Assembly (NCBI RefSeq): GCF_020711235.1
Contig: NZ_JAJFAV010000014.1
Span: 62,001-126,000 of the forward strand
DNA: 64,000 nt
Source of the DNA: Hymenobacter sp. 15J16-1T3B
GTDB lineage: Bacteria; Bacteroidota; Bacteroidia; Cytophagales; Hymenobacteraceae
Direction: 5' to 3'
This document shows, piece after piece, positions 47,242 to 55,885 of the stretch (positions within the stretch are counted from its first letter, which is position 1; each line of letters starts with the position of its first letter). The notes below the pieces were generated by a model that ran no database searches, was not told where the DNA came from, and saw only the letters and a list, made by a program, of their open reading frames with translations. Made by a program: the position numbers and the translations under genes.

Positions 47242-49680
47242 TCAGACGGGCAGTGCCGTCGCTGGCGCCGGCGTCAGCGCCGCTGCCAGCGCCTGTTCGG
47301 CCTCGGCCATGTTGCGCATGCCGGTCAGCAGCGCGTCGGGGGTAAAGGAAATGCTGTCGATGCCCTGCGCTACCAGGAAGCGGGCGAAGTCGGGGTAGTC
47401 GCTGGGGGCCTGCCCGCAGAGGCCGATGGGCCGGCCGCTGGCGTGGGCCGCCCGAATCACCTGGGCCAGCAGCTGCTTGACGGCCGCGTTGCGCTCATCG
47501 AAGAGCGGGCTGACGATGGCCGAGTCGCGGTCCAGGCCCAGGGTGAGCTGGGTCAGGTCGTTGGAGCCGATGCTGAAGCCGTCGAACACCTCGGCAAACT
47601 CGGCGGCCAGGATGACGTTGCTCGGAATTTCGGCCATAACGTAGATTTCCAGCCCGTCGGGGCCGCTGCGGCGCAGGCCGAATTCCTGCATCAGGGCCAC
47701 CACTTTGCGCCCTTCTTCCACGGTGCGGCAGAAGGGAATCATGGCCTTCACGTTGCTGAGGCCCATGCCCTCGCGCACCCGGCGCAGGGCCTCGCACTCC
47801 AGCCGGAACCCCTCGCGGTACTGCGGGCTGTAGTAGCGCGAGGCCCCGCGGAAGCCCAACATGGGGTTTTCCTCCGCCGGCTCGAATTGCCGCCCGCCGA
47901 GCAGGCCCGCGTACTCGTTGGTTTTGAAGTCGCTCAGCCGCACGATAACCGGGCGCGGGTAAAAGCAGGCCGCCACGAAGCCAATAGCCTGGCTGAGCTG
48001 GTCGACGAAGTACTCCGGCTTGCTGGGGTAGCGCGCCGTCAGCTGCTCGATTTCGGCCCGAGCCGCCGCGTCCTGCAGCTTATCGAACTCGACCAGCGCC
48101 ATCGGATGGATGCGGATGGCGTTGTTGATGACGAATTCCATGCGCATCAGCCCCACGCCCTGGCTGGGGTAGCGGGCCAGCTGCAGGGCGCGGGCGGGGT
48201 CGGCCAGGATGAGCAGGGGCTTGGTGCGGGGCCGGGGCACGGTTTCCAGGTCGATTTCCGTTTCCGTCCAGGCCAGGCGGCCGGCGTACACCCGGCCTTC
48301 GTCGCCCTCGGCGCAGGACACGGTAATGAGCTGCCCGTCTTGGATCTGCTCGGTCGCGTCGTGGGTGCCCACCACGGCCGAGAGGCCCAGCTCCCGCGCC
48401 ACGATGGCCGCGTGGCTGGTGCGCCCGCCCTTGTTCGTAACGATGACCGCGGCTTTCTTGAGCACCACGTTCCAGTCGGGGCTGGTGCTGTCGGCCACCA
48501 GGATGTCGCCGGGCTGCAGGCGGTGGCCCTCGGCGGGCGAGGCCAGGATGCGCGCCACCCCGCTGGCAATCTGGCTGCCCACGGCCTTGCCCGCGGCCAG
48601 CACCGGTGCTTTTTCTGTGAGGTGGTACTCGTGCAGGCGCAGCTCACGGCGGCCGTGGTGGATGGTTTCGGGCCGGGCCTGCACAATGAACAGCTCGCCC
48701 GTCAGCCCGTCCTGGGCCCACTCCACGTCCATGGGCAGGCCGTAGTGCTCCTCGATGAGCAGGCACCAGCGGCCCAGTTGCTCCACTTCGGCGTCCCGGA
48801 GCACGTATTGCTGGCGCTTGGCGGCGGGCGTGTCGGTGTTGCGCAGGGCCTGGCCGCCGGCATCGTCTTCGGGGGCGTAACGCATGGTCTGGGCCTTGTC
48901 GCCGAGCTTTTTGCTGACCAGGGCTCGGCCGCCGCGGCGCACGGTGGGCTTGAAGAGGTAGAATTCGTCGGGGTTGACGGCGCCTTGCACCACGTTTTCG
49001 CCCAGGCCCCAGCTACCGGTCAGGTAGATGAGCTGCTCGTGGCCGGTTTCGGGCTCGATGGTGAAGGCCACGCCGGCCGAAGCCAGGTCGGAGCGCACCA
49101 TCAGCTGCACGCCCGCCGACAGGGCCACGCGTAGGTGGTCGAAGCCGTGCTGCAGGCGGTATTTGATGGCCCGGTCGTTGAACAGCGACACGTAGCAGCG
49201 CTGCACGGCCGCCAGCACGGCCGCCTCGCCGCGCACGTTCAGGAAGGAGTCGTGCTGCCCGGCAAAGCTGGCGGTGGGCAAATCCTCGGCGGTAGCGCTG
49301 CTGCGCACGGCCACCTGCACGTCGGCGGCGCGGCCGGCGCACAGCTCTCGGTAGGCTACGCGCACGGCCTGCGCCACGTCGTTGGGCAGCTGGGCGGCCT
49401 GCACCAGGGCCCGGGCTTCGGCGCCGGCCTCCTGTAGCCCCTCAAAGGTTTCGGGGTCGATGCGGGCCAGCAGCTGGGCTAGCGGTTCCGGTAGGTGGTT
49501 AACTTCCAGAAAACGCCCGTAAGCGGCGGCCGTGGTGGCGAAGCCGTCGGGCACGCGCACGCCCTGCGGGGTGAGGCGGTTGTACAGCTCGCCCAGGGAA
49601 GCGTTTTTGCCGCCCACCACGGTTACGTGTTCGTTGGTCAGCGCGCCGAAAGGCAGTGTGAAAAGGTCGGTTGGGTTCAT
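47242..49680 (-). CDS. ppsA: Phosphoenolpyruvate synthase
   Basis: ATG at 49680 gives 812 aa, normal for the family. N-terminal ATP-grasp: VTVVGGKNASLGELYNRLTP, VAVRSSATAEDLPTASFAGQ, PMDVEWAQDGLTGELFIVQA. Central swivelling domain with the phospho-His in NKGGRTSHAAIVARELG (His about 423). C-terminal PEP-binding TIM barrel: VGLMRMEFVINN, DGFSIGSNDLTQLTLGLDRD, RPIGLCGQAPSD (catalytic Cys). Converts pyruvate and ATP to PEP, AMP and phosphate. Clustered with a Usp gene, as in stress or low-oxygen islands of other bacteria. Confidence 0.95.
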   Translation of the reverse strand: MNPTDLFTLPFGALTNEHVTVVGGKNASLGELYNRLTPQGVRVPDGFATTAAAYGRFLEVNHLPEPLAQLLARIDPETFEGLQEAGAEARALVQAAQLPNDVAQAVRVAYRELCAGRAADVQVAVRSSATAEDLPTASFAGQHDSFLNVRGEAAVLAAVQRCYVSLFNDRAIKYRLQHGFDHLRVALSAGVQLMVRSDLASAGVAFTIEPETGHEQLIYLTGSWGLGENVVQGAVNPDEFYLFKPTVRRGGRALVSKKLGDKAQTMRYAPEDDAGGQALRNTDTPAAKRQQYVLRDAEVEQLGRWCLLIEEHYGLPMDVEWAQDGLTGELFIVQARPETIHHGRRELRLHEYHLTEKAPVLAAGKAVGSQIASGVARILASPAEGHRLQPGDILVADSTSPDWNVVLKKAAVIVTNKGGRTSHAAIVARELGLSAVVGTHDATEQIQDGQLITVSCAEGDEGRVYAGRLAWTETEIDLETVPRPRTKPLLILADPARALQLARYPSQGVGLMRMEFVINNAIRIHPMALVEFDKLQDAAARAEIEQLTARYPSKPEYFVDQLSQAIGFVAACFYPRPVIVRLSDFKTNEYAGLLGGRQFEPAEENPMLGFRGASRYYSPQYREGFRLECEALRRVREGMGLSNVKAMIPFCRTVEEGRKVVALMQEFGLRRSGPDGLEIYVMAEIPSNVILAAEFAEVFDGFSIGSNDLTQLTLGLDRDSAIVSPLFDERNAAVKQLLAQVIRAAHASGRPIGLCGQAPSDYPDFARFLVAQGIDSISFTPDALLTGMRNMAEAEQALAAALTPAPATALPV

Positions 49681-49724
49681 GGGGCAGGCGAAAAAGCGAC
49701 GGGTGAGCGGGAGAAAAGCAGCCA

Positions 49725-50609
49725 TCAATACAGTAGGCCGTCAACTGCGGTCGGCAGCAAAGCCGGGGCCGGCTCGGCCTCGGCCGGCAGTAGCAGCACC
49801 GGCACCGGGCAGCGACGCGCCACGGCAGTGGCCAGGTGGCAGGGCCACAGGCTGGCTAGAAGGCTACGCGGCCGGGCCACCAGCACCAGCCAATCGGCTT
49901 GGATATCCACCGCGGCCTGCACCAGCCCCGCGCTGCGCGAGGCGTGCTGCAACTGGTAAGAAGACGGGTCCGCCGCGGCGAGCAGTGCCCCTGCCTGGCG
50001 GGCGGTGGCCACCACGCGACGCATGTCCAGTGCCGGACCGGCGGGCCCGGCCACGTGCACCACCGTGTAGTCGGCCGACAAGCCTTGCAGCAGTGCTAGA
50101 AGCCGCCGGGAGGCCGAACCCAGGCGAAACGCGGCCCCGTCGAGGGCCAGGGCCAGCTGCCGGGGCAAGCCGGGGCCGCCGGCGGCTTCAGCCGGCACGA
50201 GCAGCAGGGGCAGGCGGGTGTCGCGCAGCGCCGGCAGGGCGTAGTTGTAAAGCAGTTGGTCGATTAGGTAGTGCTCGGGCGCGAGGCCCAGCACCAACAG
50301 GTGAGGAGCCTGACGGTGGATGAGAGCTTGCAGCGTATCGTGGAGTCCGTCGGCGGCCGGCTCCACGGAGGCAACGACCGGCAGCGTCCGCGCCAGCTCG
50401 GCCAGGGCCGCGGCCGCGTCGAGCTGCTGCTGGTCCAGGTACTCGACAGGCATGGGCAACAGACCAAACTCTGGCTCCACCACGGCTTCGGCTTTTAGGT
50501 GCACCAGCCGCAATTCAGCCCCGGTAGCCGCCGCCAGCAGCGCCGCGTAGTAAGCCGCCCGGTGCGCTTCGGGCGAAAGGTTTGATAAGACGACGAAAAC
50601 CGGTTTCAT
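49725..50609 (-). CDS. Universal stress protein, tandem Usp domains
   Basis: 294 aa, ATG at 50609. KPVFVVLSNLSPEAHRAAYY opens the first domain, ending TRLPLLLVPAEAAG; the second runs from LPRQLALALDGAAF to VARRCPVPVLLLPAEAE. The ATP-binding glycines are not evident. It lies 44 nt upstream of PEP synthase in the same direction, probably one operon. Confidence 0.85.
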   Translation of the reverse strand: MKPVFVVLSNLSPEAHRAAYYAALLAAATGAELRLVHLKAEAVVEPEFGLLPMPVEYLDQQQLDAAAALAELARTLPVVASVEPAADGLHDTLQALIHRQAPHLLVLGLAPEHYLIDQLLYNYALPALRDTRLPLLLVPAEAAGGPGLPRQLALALDGAAFRLGSASRRLLALLQGLSADYTVVHVAGPAGPALDMRRVVATARQAGALLAAADPSSYQLQHASRSAGLVQAAVDIQADWLVLVARPRSLLASLWPCHLATAVARRCPVPVLLLPAEAEPAPALLPTAVDGLLY

Positions 50610-50667
50610 CTTCAGCCAGGGCTAGAGTTACAAAGGTTTCGGCAAGCACGCCGCGCTTCGGGTTAGC

Positions 50668-50800
50668 TTAGGCAGCCGGCCCCGGCCCCGGCCCCCGCAC
50701 TCGCAACAGGTTGAGGACCGAGCCGGCACCACCCTCGTAGGCACAGAGCGCGGCGGCCTGCCGGTCCAACCAGGTATTCACCGTGCCGGTAAGCGTGGCC
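50668..50800 (-). pseudogene. Out-of-frame end of a third BON domain
   Basis: Past the stop of the BON gene another frame reads ERATLTGTVNTWLDRQAAAL then CAYEGGAGSVLNLLRVRGPG and stops at 50668. This is the second half of a BON domain. A frameshift and apparent deletion separate it from the readable part. Confidence 0.6.
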
Positions 50801-51248
50801 CGCTCACAGCGCGCACGCCCCGCACGCTTTTCACCACGTGCAGCACCAAGTCTCTATCCGACCACGCCGGCACGTTGCCTAGCACCATTACCCGGCCTTC
50901 ACAGGCGGTGCAGCTCACTTCGTAGTGGCAGGTAATAGCGTCCTGCAGCAGAGCCTCCTCTACGTCGCGGCGCAACGTCACGTCGGGCAAATCCACCCAG
51001 TCGCGCCCCTCGATGGTGTTGATGACGCCCCGTACCCCGCGCACAGCCTGAGCAATTTCCTCGGCTCGCTCCCGCGCCAGCAGGTGGTCTGCGTACCCCG
51101 ATAATGCCACAATCCCCTGCGCGCAGTTGATAGCAATCCAGGGGTATTTTACCCCGCTTCTGATGGTCTGCAGGCGTTCCACGGCCGCCGTGATGTCATC
51201 ATCAGCCAGAGCCGTTTCCGGGGCGAAACCGGGTTGTGATGTTTCCAT
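50778..51248 (-). CDS. BON-domain protein, C-terminally truncated
   Basis: 156 aa, ATG at 51248, no signal peptide. First BON domain about residues 15-80 (DDITAAVERLQTIRSGVKYP; AQGIVALSGYADHLLARERA; VRGVRGVINTIEG), second about 90-150 (VTLRRDVEEALLQDAITCHY; GRVMVLGNVPAWSDRDLVLH; VKSVRGVRAV). The third domain is lost by a frameshift (remnant 50668-50800). BON domains bind phospholipids or bridge envelope and cell wall (OsmY, Kbp). A Crp/Fnr-type site lies 101 nt upstream. Confidence 0.8.
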   Translation of the reverse strand: METSQPGFAPETALADDDITAAVERLQTIRSGVKYPWIAINCAQGIVALSGYADHLLARERAEEIAQAVRGVRGVINTIEGRDWVDLPDVTLRRDVEEALLQDAITCHYEVSCTACEGRVMVLGNVPAWSDRDLVLHVVKSVRGVRAVSGPRLPAR

Positions 51249-51347
51249 GGCCGTTTCAGGTTCAAGGCCCCAGCCGATTGGTCGTAGTTGCTACCCGAAA
51301 TTGCTCTTTCCATTCCCGTAGTAGCATGACGAACAGCATCTTACCCG

Positions 51348-51361
51348 GTGATTTATATCAC
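51348..51361. promoter_or_regulatory. Crp/Fnr-type palindrome upstream of the BON gene
   Basis: GTGAT-TTAT-ATCAC, core TGATTTATATCA at 51349-51360. Close to the FNR consensus TTGATN4ATCAA. Confidence 0.6.
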
Positions 51362-51572
51362 TGTCGTGGCAACAGCATTCATCAAGCTAAGTCAACGGGG
51401 CGTCAGCCCGAATAAAATGGCATAGCCTCTGATTAGTTCTTTTATTAGCGCCACTGCCTGGCAGCTGAGCAAAGCCAAACTTGTCTTCCATAGTGTCCTC
51501 CAGCCAAACAAAAAGGCAGGTGGTAAGTCCCGTTATGTACACTAGGCCGCTCGTTATTGCTGCTAAGAAAAA

Positions 51573-51602
51573 CCCCGCTGGTGCACCACCAGCGGGGCTT
51601 TT
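51573..51602. terminator. Orphan terminator hairpin
   Basis: CCCCGCTGGTG (51573-51583), loop CAC, CACCAGCGGGG (51587-51597), then CTTTT on the plus strand and AAAAA before it, so it could work in both directions. No gene is recognisable on either side. Confidence 0.6.
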
Positions 51603-52420
51603 GTGATATCCAAACGAAGATTGCGCTGTGCAAATGACCAAATAGCAATTGATGGGTTATCCAAAAGTTGCTAAAGGATGACTCACGCCGCCAGCTAGTG
51701 AACCATATCGGGCAATTTGTCCAGGGAAATAGGTTTGTGGCCCAGGTTCTGCCGTGCGAACAGGGCTCCTTTTGCCATGGGCTCTATACAGCGCTTACCA
51801 TTGTGCCCTGGCAACTCATCTCACGTTGGTGCATGAGCAAACCGGCGAGTTGGCGCTGAAGATCAGCCGCGGTGCCTCCAGCGAAAATTTCTTTGCCCAC
51901 CTGTGCCGATTGAGCTGCTACCCGCTGCTGTGGGCGACGGCCGGGGGCGGCACGTCACGGGCCGACTTTCACGACGACCAGATTGCGGCCGCCCAGCACG
52001 CCGGCCCTACGCAGTGGCCGCCAGGTAACACCCGAGGCCAGAGCGGCGCTGACCGGCGGCCTCGCGGCGGAAAACCCTGGCAAACGGCCACACCAGTGGC
52101 CGAACAAGGGAACAACGACCATATGGGATACCAAAGCGGACCGGGCTGCCAAGGCAAGTGATGTCCGAAGAAAAGCCGCATCCAACCACGAAGGTCGGGA
52201 ATCCGTATTTTCAAGCAGCCCTGCTTCATTAGGTCTGAAAAACTCTATACACGCGCCCGCTTTTGGCCGGCTTGTGCATTCAATATGGTAACGCTTCGAT
52301 TATCAGCGCCCAGCGAGTTAGCCAGACTTCAGCAGCTGGTATCCTGGCCCTGTGCTGCTCGCACCCGGAACATGTACCGAAACCGTTGTGTTACCTTGCG
52401 TGCTTTCTCACCCGTTCCGA
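51600..52420. other. Gene-poor stretch
   Basis: A 135-codon plus-strand frame (51754-52161) has no recognisable domain; a part of it (THLTLVHEQTGELALKISRG) could be a fragment of a degraded gene. Other frames are broken. No promoter or repeat stands out. I call no gene here. Confidence 0.35.
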
Positions 52421-52828
52421 ATGCCTGCCACCCGCCATTACTTTTCTAACGCTCTGGGGTCTATCGACTTCGTGCCGGGAGCTTACGTGCAGTTGCGCTG
52501 GTCGGGGCAGCCGTTGAGCAGCCCGGAGCTGCGCGCCCTCTACATCCATGTCCGTAACGTGCTGGAACGCAAAGGGCTGCATTGCCTGCTGGTGGACCAC
52601 CGCGCCATGGCCTCAGCCCCGGACGCGGCGGATCAGCAGTGGCTGCTGACGCAATGGCTACCCGAAACCGCGGCTCGCACCCGAGCTACCCACTACGCGG
52701 CGCTGCCCGCACCGGATCCGGCCCGCCGCTTGCACACCGAGCCGGTGGTGCAGGACCTGCGCCGGTACCTGAGCGTGGCCCTGTTTGACGACCCCGAACA
52801 GGCGGCAGCCTGGTTCGACGCGGCTTAG
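52421..52828 (+). CDS. SpoIIAA/STAS-like small protein (135 aa)
   Basis: ATG at 52421 (longer starts lie in the gene-poor stretch). 135 aa: VPGAYVQLRWSGQPLSSPEL, CLLVDHRAMASAPDAADQQW, WLPETAA and FDDPEQAAAWFDAA. The alternating strand-helix pattern with a central LLVDHRAM strand is that of SpoIIAA-like/STAS-fold proteins frequent in Hymenobacter. Function unknown. Confidence 0.6.
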   Translation: MPATRHYFSNALGSIDFVPGAYVQLRWSGQPLSSPELRALYIHVRNVLERKGLHCLLVDHRAMASAPDAADQQWLLTQWLPETAARTRATHYAALPAPDPARRLHTEPVVQDLRRYLSVALFDDPEQAAAWFDAA

Positions 52829-52838
52829 TTCCCGGCAG

Positions 52839-54206
52839 ATGCCCGCCGACCTCCCGTTGCTGCGCTGGCTGCGCCGGCGCTTCGATCTTTCCCGCGACAT
52901 GGCCGACCCGGTCGACATCGTGGCGGACGTGCGAGAGGGCATGGCCTTCCGCGGCACCAACCTGTGGGTACTCATTTTTGCCATTCTGGTGGCCTCGGTG
53001 GGACTGAACGTCAATTCGACGGCGGTCATCATCGGGGCCATGCTCATTTCGCCGTTGATGGGCCCCATCGTGGGCATTGGCTTCGGCGCGGCCACCGTGG
53101 AGCTGGAACTGATTCAGCGCGGCGTCAAGAACCTGCTCGTAGCGGCCGGCATCAGCGTGGCGGCCTCGACCCTGTACTTCCGGCTCACCCCGCTCACCGA
53201 CGCCGGCTCCGAGCTGCTGGCCCGTACCCAGCCCACCACCTGGGACGTGCTCATCGCCCTGTTCGGCGGGGCCGCGGGCGCTATTGCCCTCACCCGGCGC
53301 GAACGGGGCAATGCCGTGCCGGGCGTCGCCATTGCCACGGCGCTTATGCCCCCGCTGTGCACGGCGGGCTACGGGCTAGCCACGGCACACTGGACGTTTG
53401 TGTTCGGGGCGCTGTACCTGTTCAGCATCAACTGCGTGTTTATCAGCCTGGCCACCTTTTTGGTGGCGCGCATCTTGCCGCTGCCCCACCATACCTTCGT
53501 GAGTCGGCGCCGCGCCCGACGCGTGCAACTCAGCATCTGGCTGGTGGCCCTGCTCACCGGCGTGCCCAGCATCTACCTGGCCGCGCGCATTGTGCAGCGC
53601 ACCGTGTTTGCCCACAACGCCCAGCGCTTTGTCGACGAGCAGTTCAATCAGCAGCCGGGCACCTACGTAGTCACCCGTCGCATCGAGGCCGACACGCGCA
53701 GCATCAACGTGCTGCTGGCCGGGCAACTCCTGACCCGGACGCAACTGCTGACCGCCCGTGCCACGTTGGGCCGCTACCGGCTCGACAAAGCGCAGCTGAC
53801 CGTGCGCCAGGGCTTGGCCCAACTCGACTCCGCCGACGCCCAAACCATGCGCAACAGCCTGCTGGAAGACGTGCGCAGCCGCAACGAACAAACCCTGGCC
53901 GGCTACGATGCCCGCCTTGCCCAGCTGCAGCAGGTACTCACCCAGGCCGACAACCCCGCCGTGACGGGCCTGCCCGCGGCCCCAGCGCTGCTGCGCGAGG
54001 TGCAGGCGGAACACCCCGCCGTCCGCCAGCTCGGCCTGAGTCGCTTGGTGCAGCCCGCCGTCGATTCGCTGCGGGCCGACACGACCCTAGTGGTTTCCGT
54101 GCGAACGGAGCGCCCGTTGCCCGCCGCCGAGCAGCAGCGGCTGCGCCAGTGGCTGGCGGTGCGCGCCGGCGGCAAGCGGGCTGTACGGCTGCTGGTCAAC
54201 GAGTAA
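52839..54206 (+). CDS. DUF389 membrane protein
   Basis: ATG at 52839, 455 aa. N-terminal amphipathic stretch, then the DUF389 core with about six helices (LWVLIFAILVASVGLNVNST; IIGAMLISPLMGPIVGIGFG; IATALMPPLCTAGYGLATAH). Pro/Gly motifs SPLMGPI and ALMPPLC are the family marks. After about residue 245 comes a soluble alpha/beta domain. Transport of an unknown solute is suspected for the family. It starts 11 nt after the preceding gene. Confidence 0.88.
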   Translation: MPADLPLLRWLRRRFDLSRDMADPVDIVADVREGMAFRGTNLWVLIFAILVASVGLNVNSTAVIIGAMLISPLMGPIVGIGFGAATVELELIQRGVKNLLVAAGISVAASTLYFRLTPLTDAGSELLARTQPTTWDVLIALFGGAAGAIALTRRERGNAVPGVAIATALMPPLCTAGYGLATAHWTFVFGALYLFSINCVFISLATFLVARILPLPHHTFVSRRRARRVQLSIWLVALLTGVPSIYLAARIVQRTVFAHNAQRFVDEQFNQQPGTYVVTRRIEADTRSINVLLAGQLLTRTQLLTARATLGRYRLDKAQLTVRQGLAQLDSADAQTMRNSLLEDVRSRNEQTLAGYDARLAQLQQVLTQADNPAVTGLPAAPALLREVQAEHPAVRQLGLSRLVQPAVDSLRADTTLVVSVRTERPLPAAEQQRLRQWLAVRAGGKRAVRLLVNE

Positions 54207-54287
54207 GTGCGGAGCTGATTCAGACTTCCGCCGGCTTGGCAGGCGCTGTAAGGTACCTGCTCAAACAAGCGCGCACGCCTTCAGGGT

Positions 54288-54974
54288 TTAGGACAGTCGC
54301 TGTTGGAACGCCTCCAGCAGCTGCAGCACGGCCCGCCAGGCAGCGGCGTGTTCGGTGGCCGTGGCAGCAGCACGGAGCTGGTTGGCGGCGATGAGCAGTT
54401 GGCGCAGCACCGGGGTCAACTCCTGGGCTACCTGCTGCCAAAAGACGGATAATTCTTGGCCTTCGGCGGCCGAAGCCCGCAAGTCGATTAGCAGGGCCGC
54501 GGCTGCGGCCAGTTGCCGCAGCACCAGTAGCTGAGCAGCCTCGGGCGGGCGCGGCGTGGCCGCCGCCAGGCACAGTGCCCCGATGGTGATATGCAACCGC
54601 GTTACCAAAGGCTGCACGACGTGCCGCTGCAGGCCCAGTTGCTCCGCCACGCCGGCATCGATGAGGGCACTAGGGTGCCGGTGCGCTGCTTCCAAGCGTA
54701 TCAGTTCGCGCTGAGCAATGGCGGCGGCGCAGAGGCTCGCCGGCCGGGGCAAGTAGGCCGGCTCGGCCGCCGATACCGCGTCCTGCCAGTCATAGGCCGC
54801 GTCCAGCAGTACCAGGCAGATGGGCACGTCGAACAGCCGTGCCGTGATGAGCGCCAGTTCGTCCAGTAGTTTTTTGCCGACCGCGTGCACTACGCAGTAC
54901 CCGGCAACGCTGGTTACTGTGGCAGCGGGAAAGGGCATATCGTGTAGCAGAACGAGGCCGGTGGCAATGCTCAT
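54288..54974 (-). CDS. GAF-domain protein
   Basis: 228 aa, ATG at 54974. A GAF-type core spans about residues 25-170: LLDELALITARLFDVPICLV, then AHRHPSALIDAGVAEQLGLQ, VVQPLVTRLHITIGALCLAA. The rest is helical without kinase or output motifs. Possibly a degenerate sensor; ligand unknown. Confidence 0.65.
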   Translation of the reverse strand: MSIATGLVLLHDMPFPAATVTSVAGYCVVHAVGKKLLDELALITARLFDVPICLVLLDAAYDWQDAVSAAEPAYLPRPASLCAAAIAQRELIRLEAAHRHPSALIDAGVAEQLGLQRHVVQPLVTRLHITIGALCLAAATPRPPEAAQLLVLRQLAAAAALLIDLRASAAEGQELSVFWQQVAQELTPVLRQLLIAANQLRAAATATEHAAAWRAVLQLLEAFQQRLS

Positions 54975-55050
54975 GAAGGGTAGCTGGGGAACGGGCTGCG
55001 CTGTCTAAATATATTAAAATAACGATGCTCGGCACCCTCTTCACGCTGGA

Positions 55051-55220
55051 GTGCTTAACCTGGAGAAGCCGGTGACCTCGCTGCTGGCCGGCATGGGTAT
55101 CATAGTACTGGTGCTGGGCTTTGTCTTTCCGGACTTTGCGGCCCGCTTCATCAGCGGCATCATTGTCGCCGTGCAACGGCCCTTCACGGTCAGTGACGCG
55201 ATGCAGATTGACGCCTACTT
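55051..55220 (+). pseudogene. MscS-type channel remnant
   Basis: LEKPVTSLLAGMGIIVLVLG, FVFPDFAARFISGIIVAVQR and PFTVSDAMQI match the pore helix and start of the beta domain of small mechanosensitive channels (family form LGFA-QD-AANFISGI...QRPF-VGD). Both ends are missing, so only about 50 codons of the pore region remain. Confidence 0.7.
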
Positions 55221-55360
55221 GCCCGCTCGACGTGTTGCCGCAGCTGCGCCCGGCCCCGGAGTCATCGACCAAATAAGGCCAATCGGCGTAAGCTTAAGCC
55301 AGCCGTTACACTTGCCACGGGCCCGTCTGCGGACCGCAGTGGCACTACCACCCTGCACGT

Positions 55361-55813
55361 ATGCCTCAACACACCTACCGCACCTTTGCCCTAATGCTGG
55401 CCGCCTCGTTCGTCGTCATGTACACGGTGATGTTTCTGAACGTGGACCGCTTGGCGCACATCTACCTCAGCCTGACGCGCACCTACATGACCCTGCTGAT
55501 GGTGGCCCCGATGGCCGTGTTGATGCTGGTGTTCATGCCCCACATGTATCCAGACAAAGCGCGCAACACGCTTATCCTGGTGAGCAGCGCGTTGGTGTTC
55601 GTCCTGGCCCTGCTGGGGCTGCGCACCCAGGCGCTGGTTACCGACGAGCAGTACATGCAGGCCATGATTCCGCACCATTCCTCGGCCATCATGGTCAGCC
55701 AGCAGGCCCGGCTAAAGGACCCGGAGCTGCGGCAACTCGCGCAGGACATCATTCGGGCGCAGGAACGGGAAATTGCCCAGATGGAACGCATTCGCGCCCG
55801 TCTGAAGCACTGA
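55361..55813 (+). CDS. DUF305-type membrane-anchored protein
   Basis: 150 aa, ATG at 55361. Three hydrophobic segments (FALMLAASFVVMYTVMFLNV; TLLMVAPMAVLMLVFMPHMY; LILVSSALVFVLALLGLRTQ), then the DUF305 ferritin-like helices with AMIPHHSSAIMVSQQ and its His pair, and AQEREIAQMERIRARLKH. DUF305 proteins are linked to copper or other metals. In Bacteroidota this fused form is common in metal-resistance regions. Confidence 0.8.
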   Translation: MPQHTYRTFALMLAASFVVMYTVMFLNVDRLAHIYLSLTRTYMTLLMVAPMAVLMLVFMPHMYPDKARNTLILVSSALVFVLALLGLRTQALVTDEQYMQAMIPHHSSAIMVSQQARLKDPELRQLAQDIIRAQEREIAQMERIRARLKH

Positions 55814-55885
55814 ATCCCGGCGGTCTGGCCGCTGACATCCCCTGACGACTTGTGTAGTTTGCGGCCCAGTCGCTCCGTTTTGCCT

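Noticed and set aside
54288-54974. Histidine kinase or diguanylate cyclase
   Set aside because: Only a GAF-like region is seen; no H-box, ATPase or GGDEF motif.
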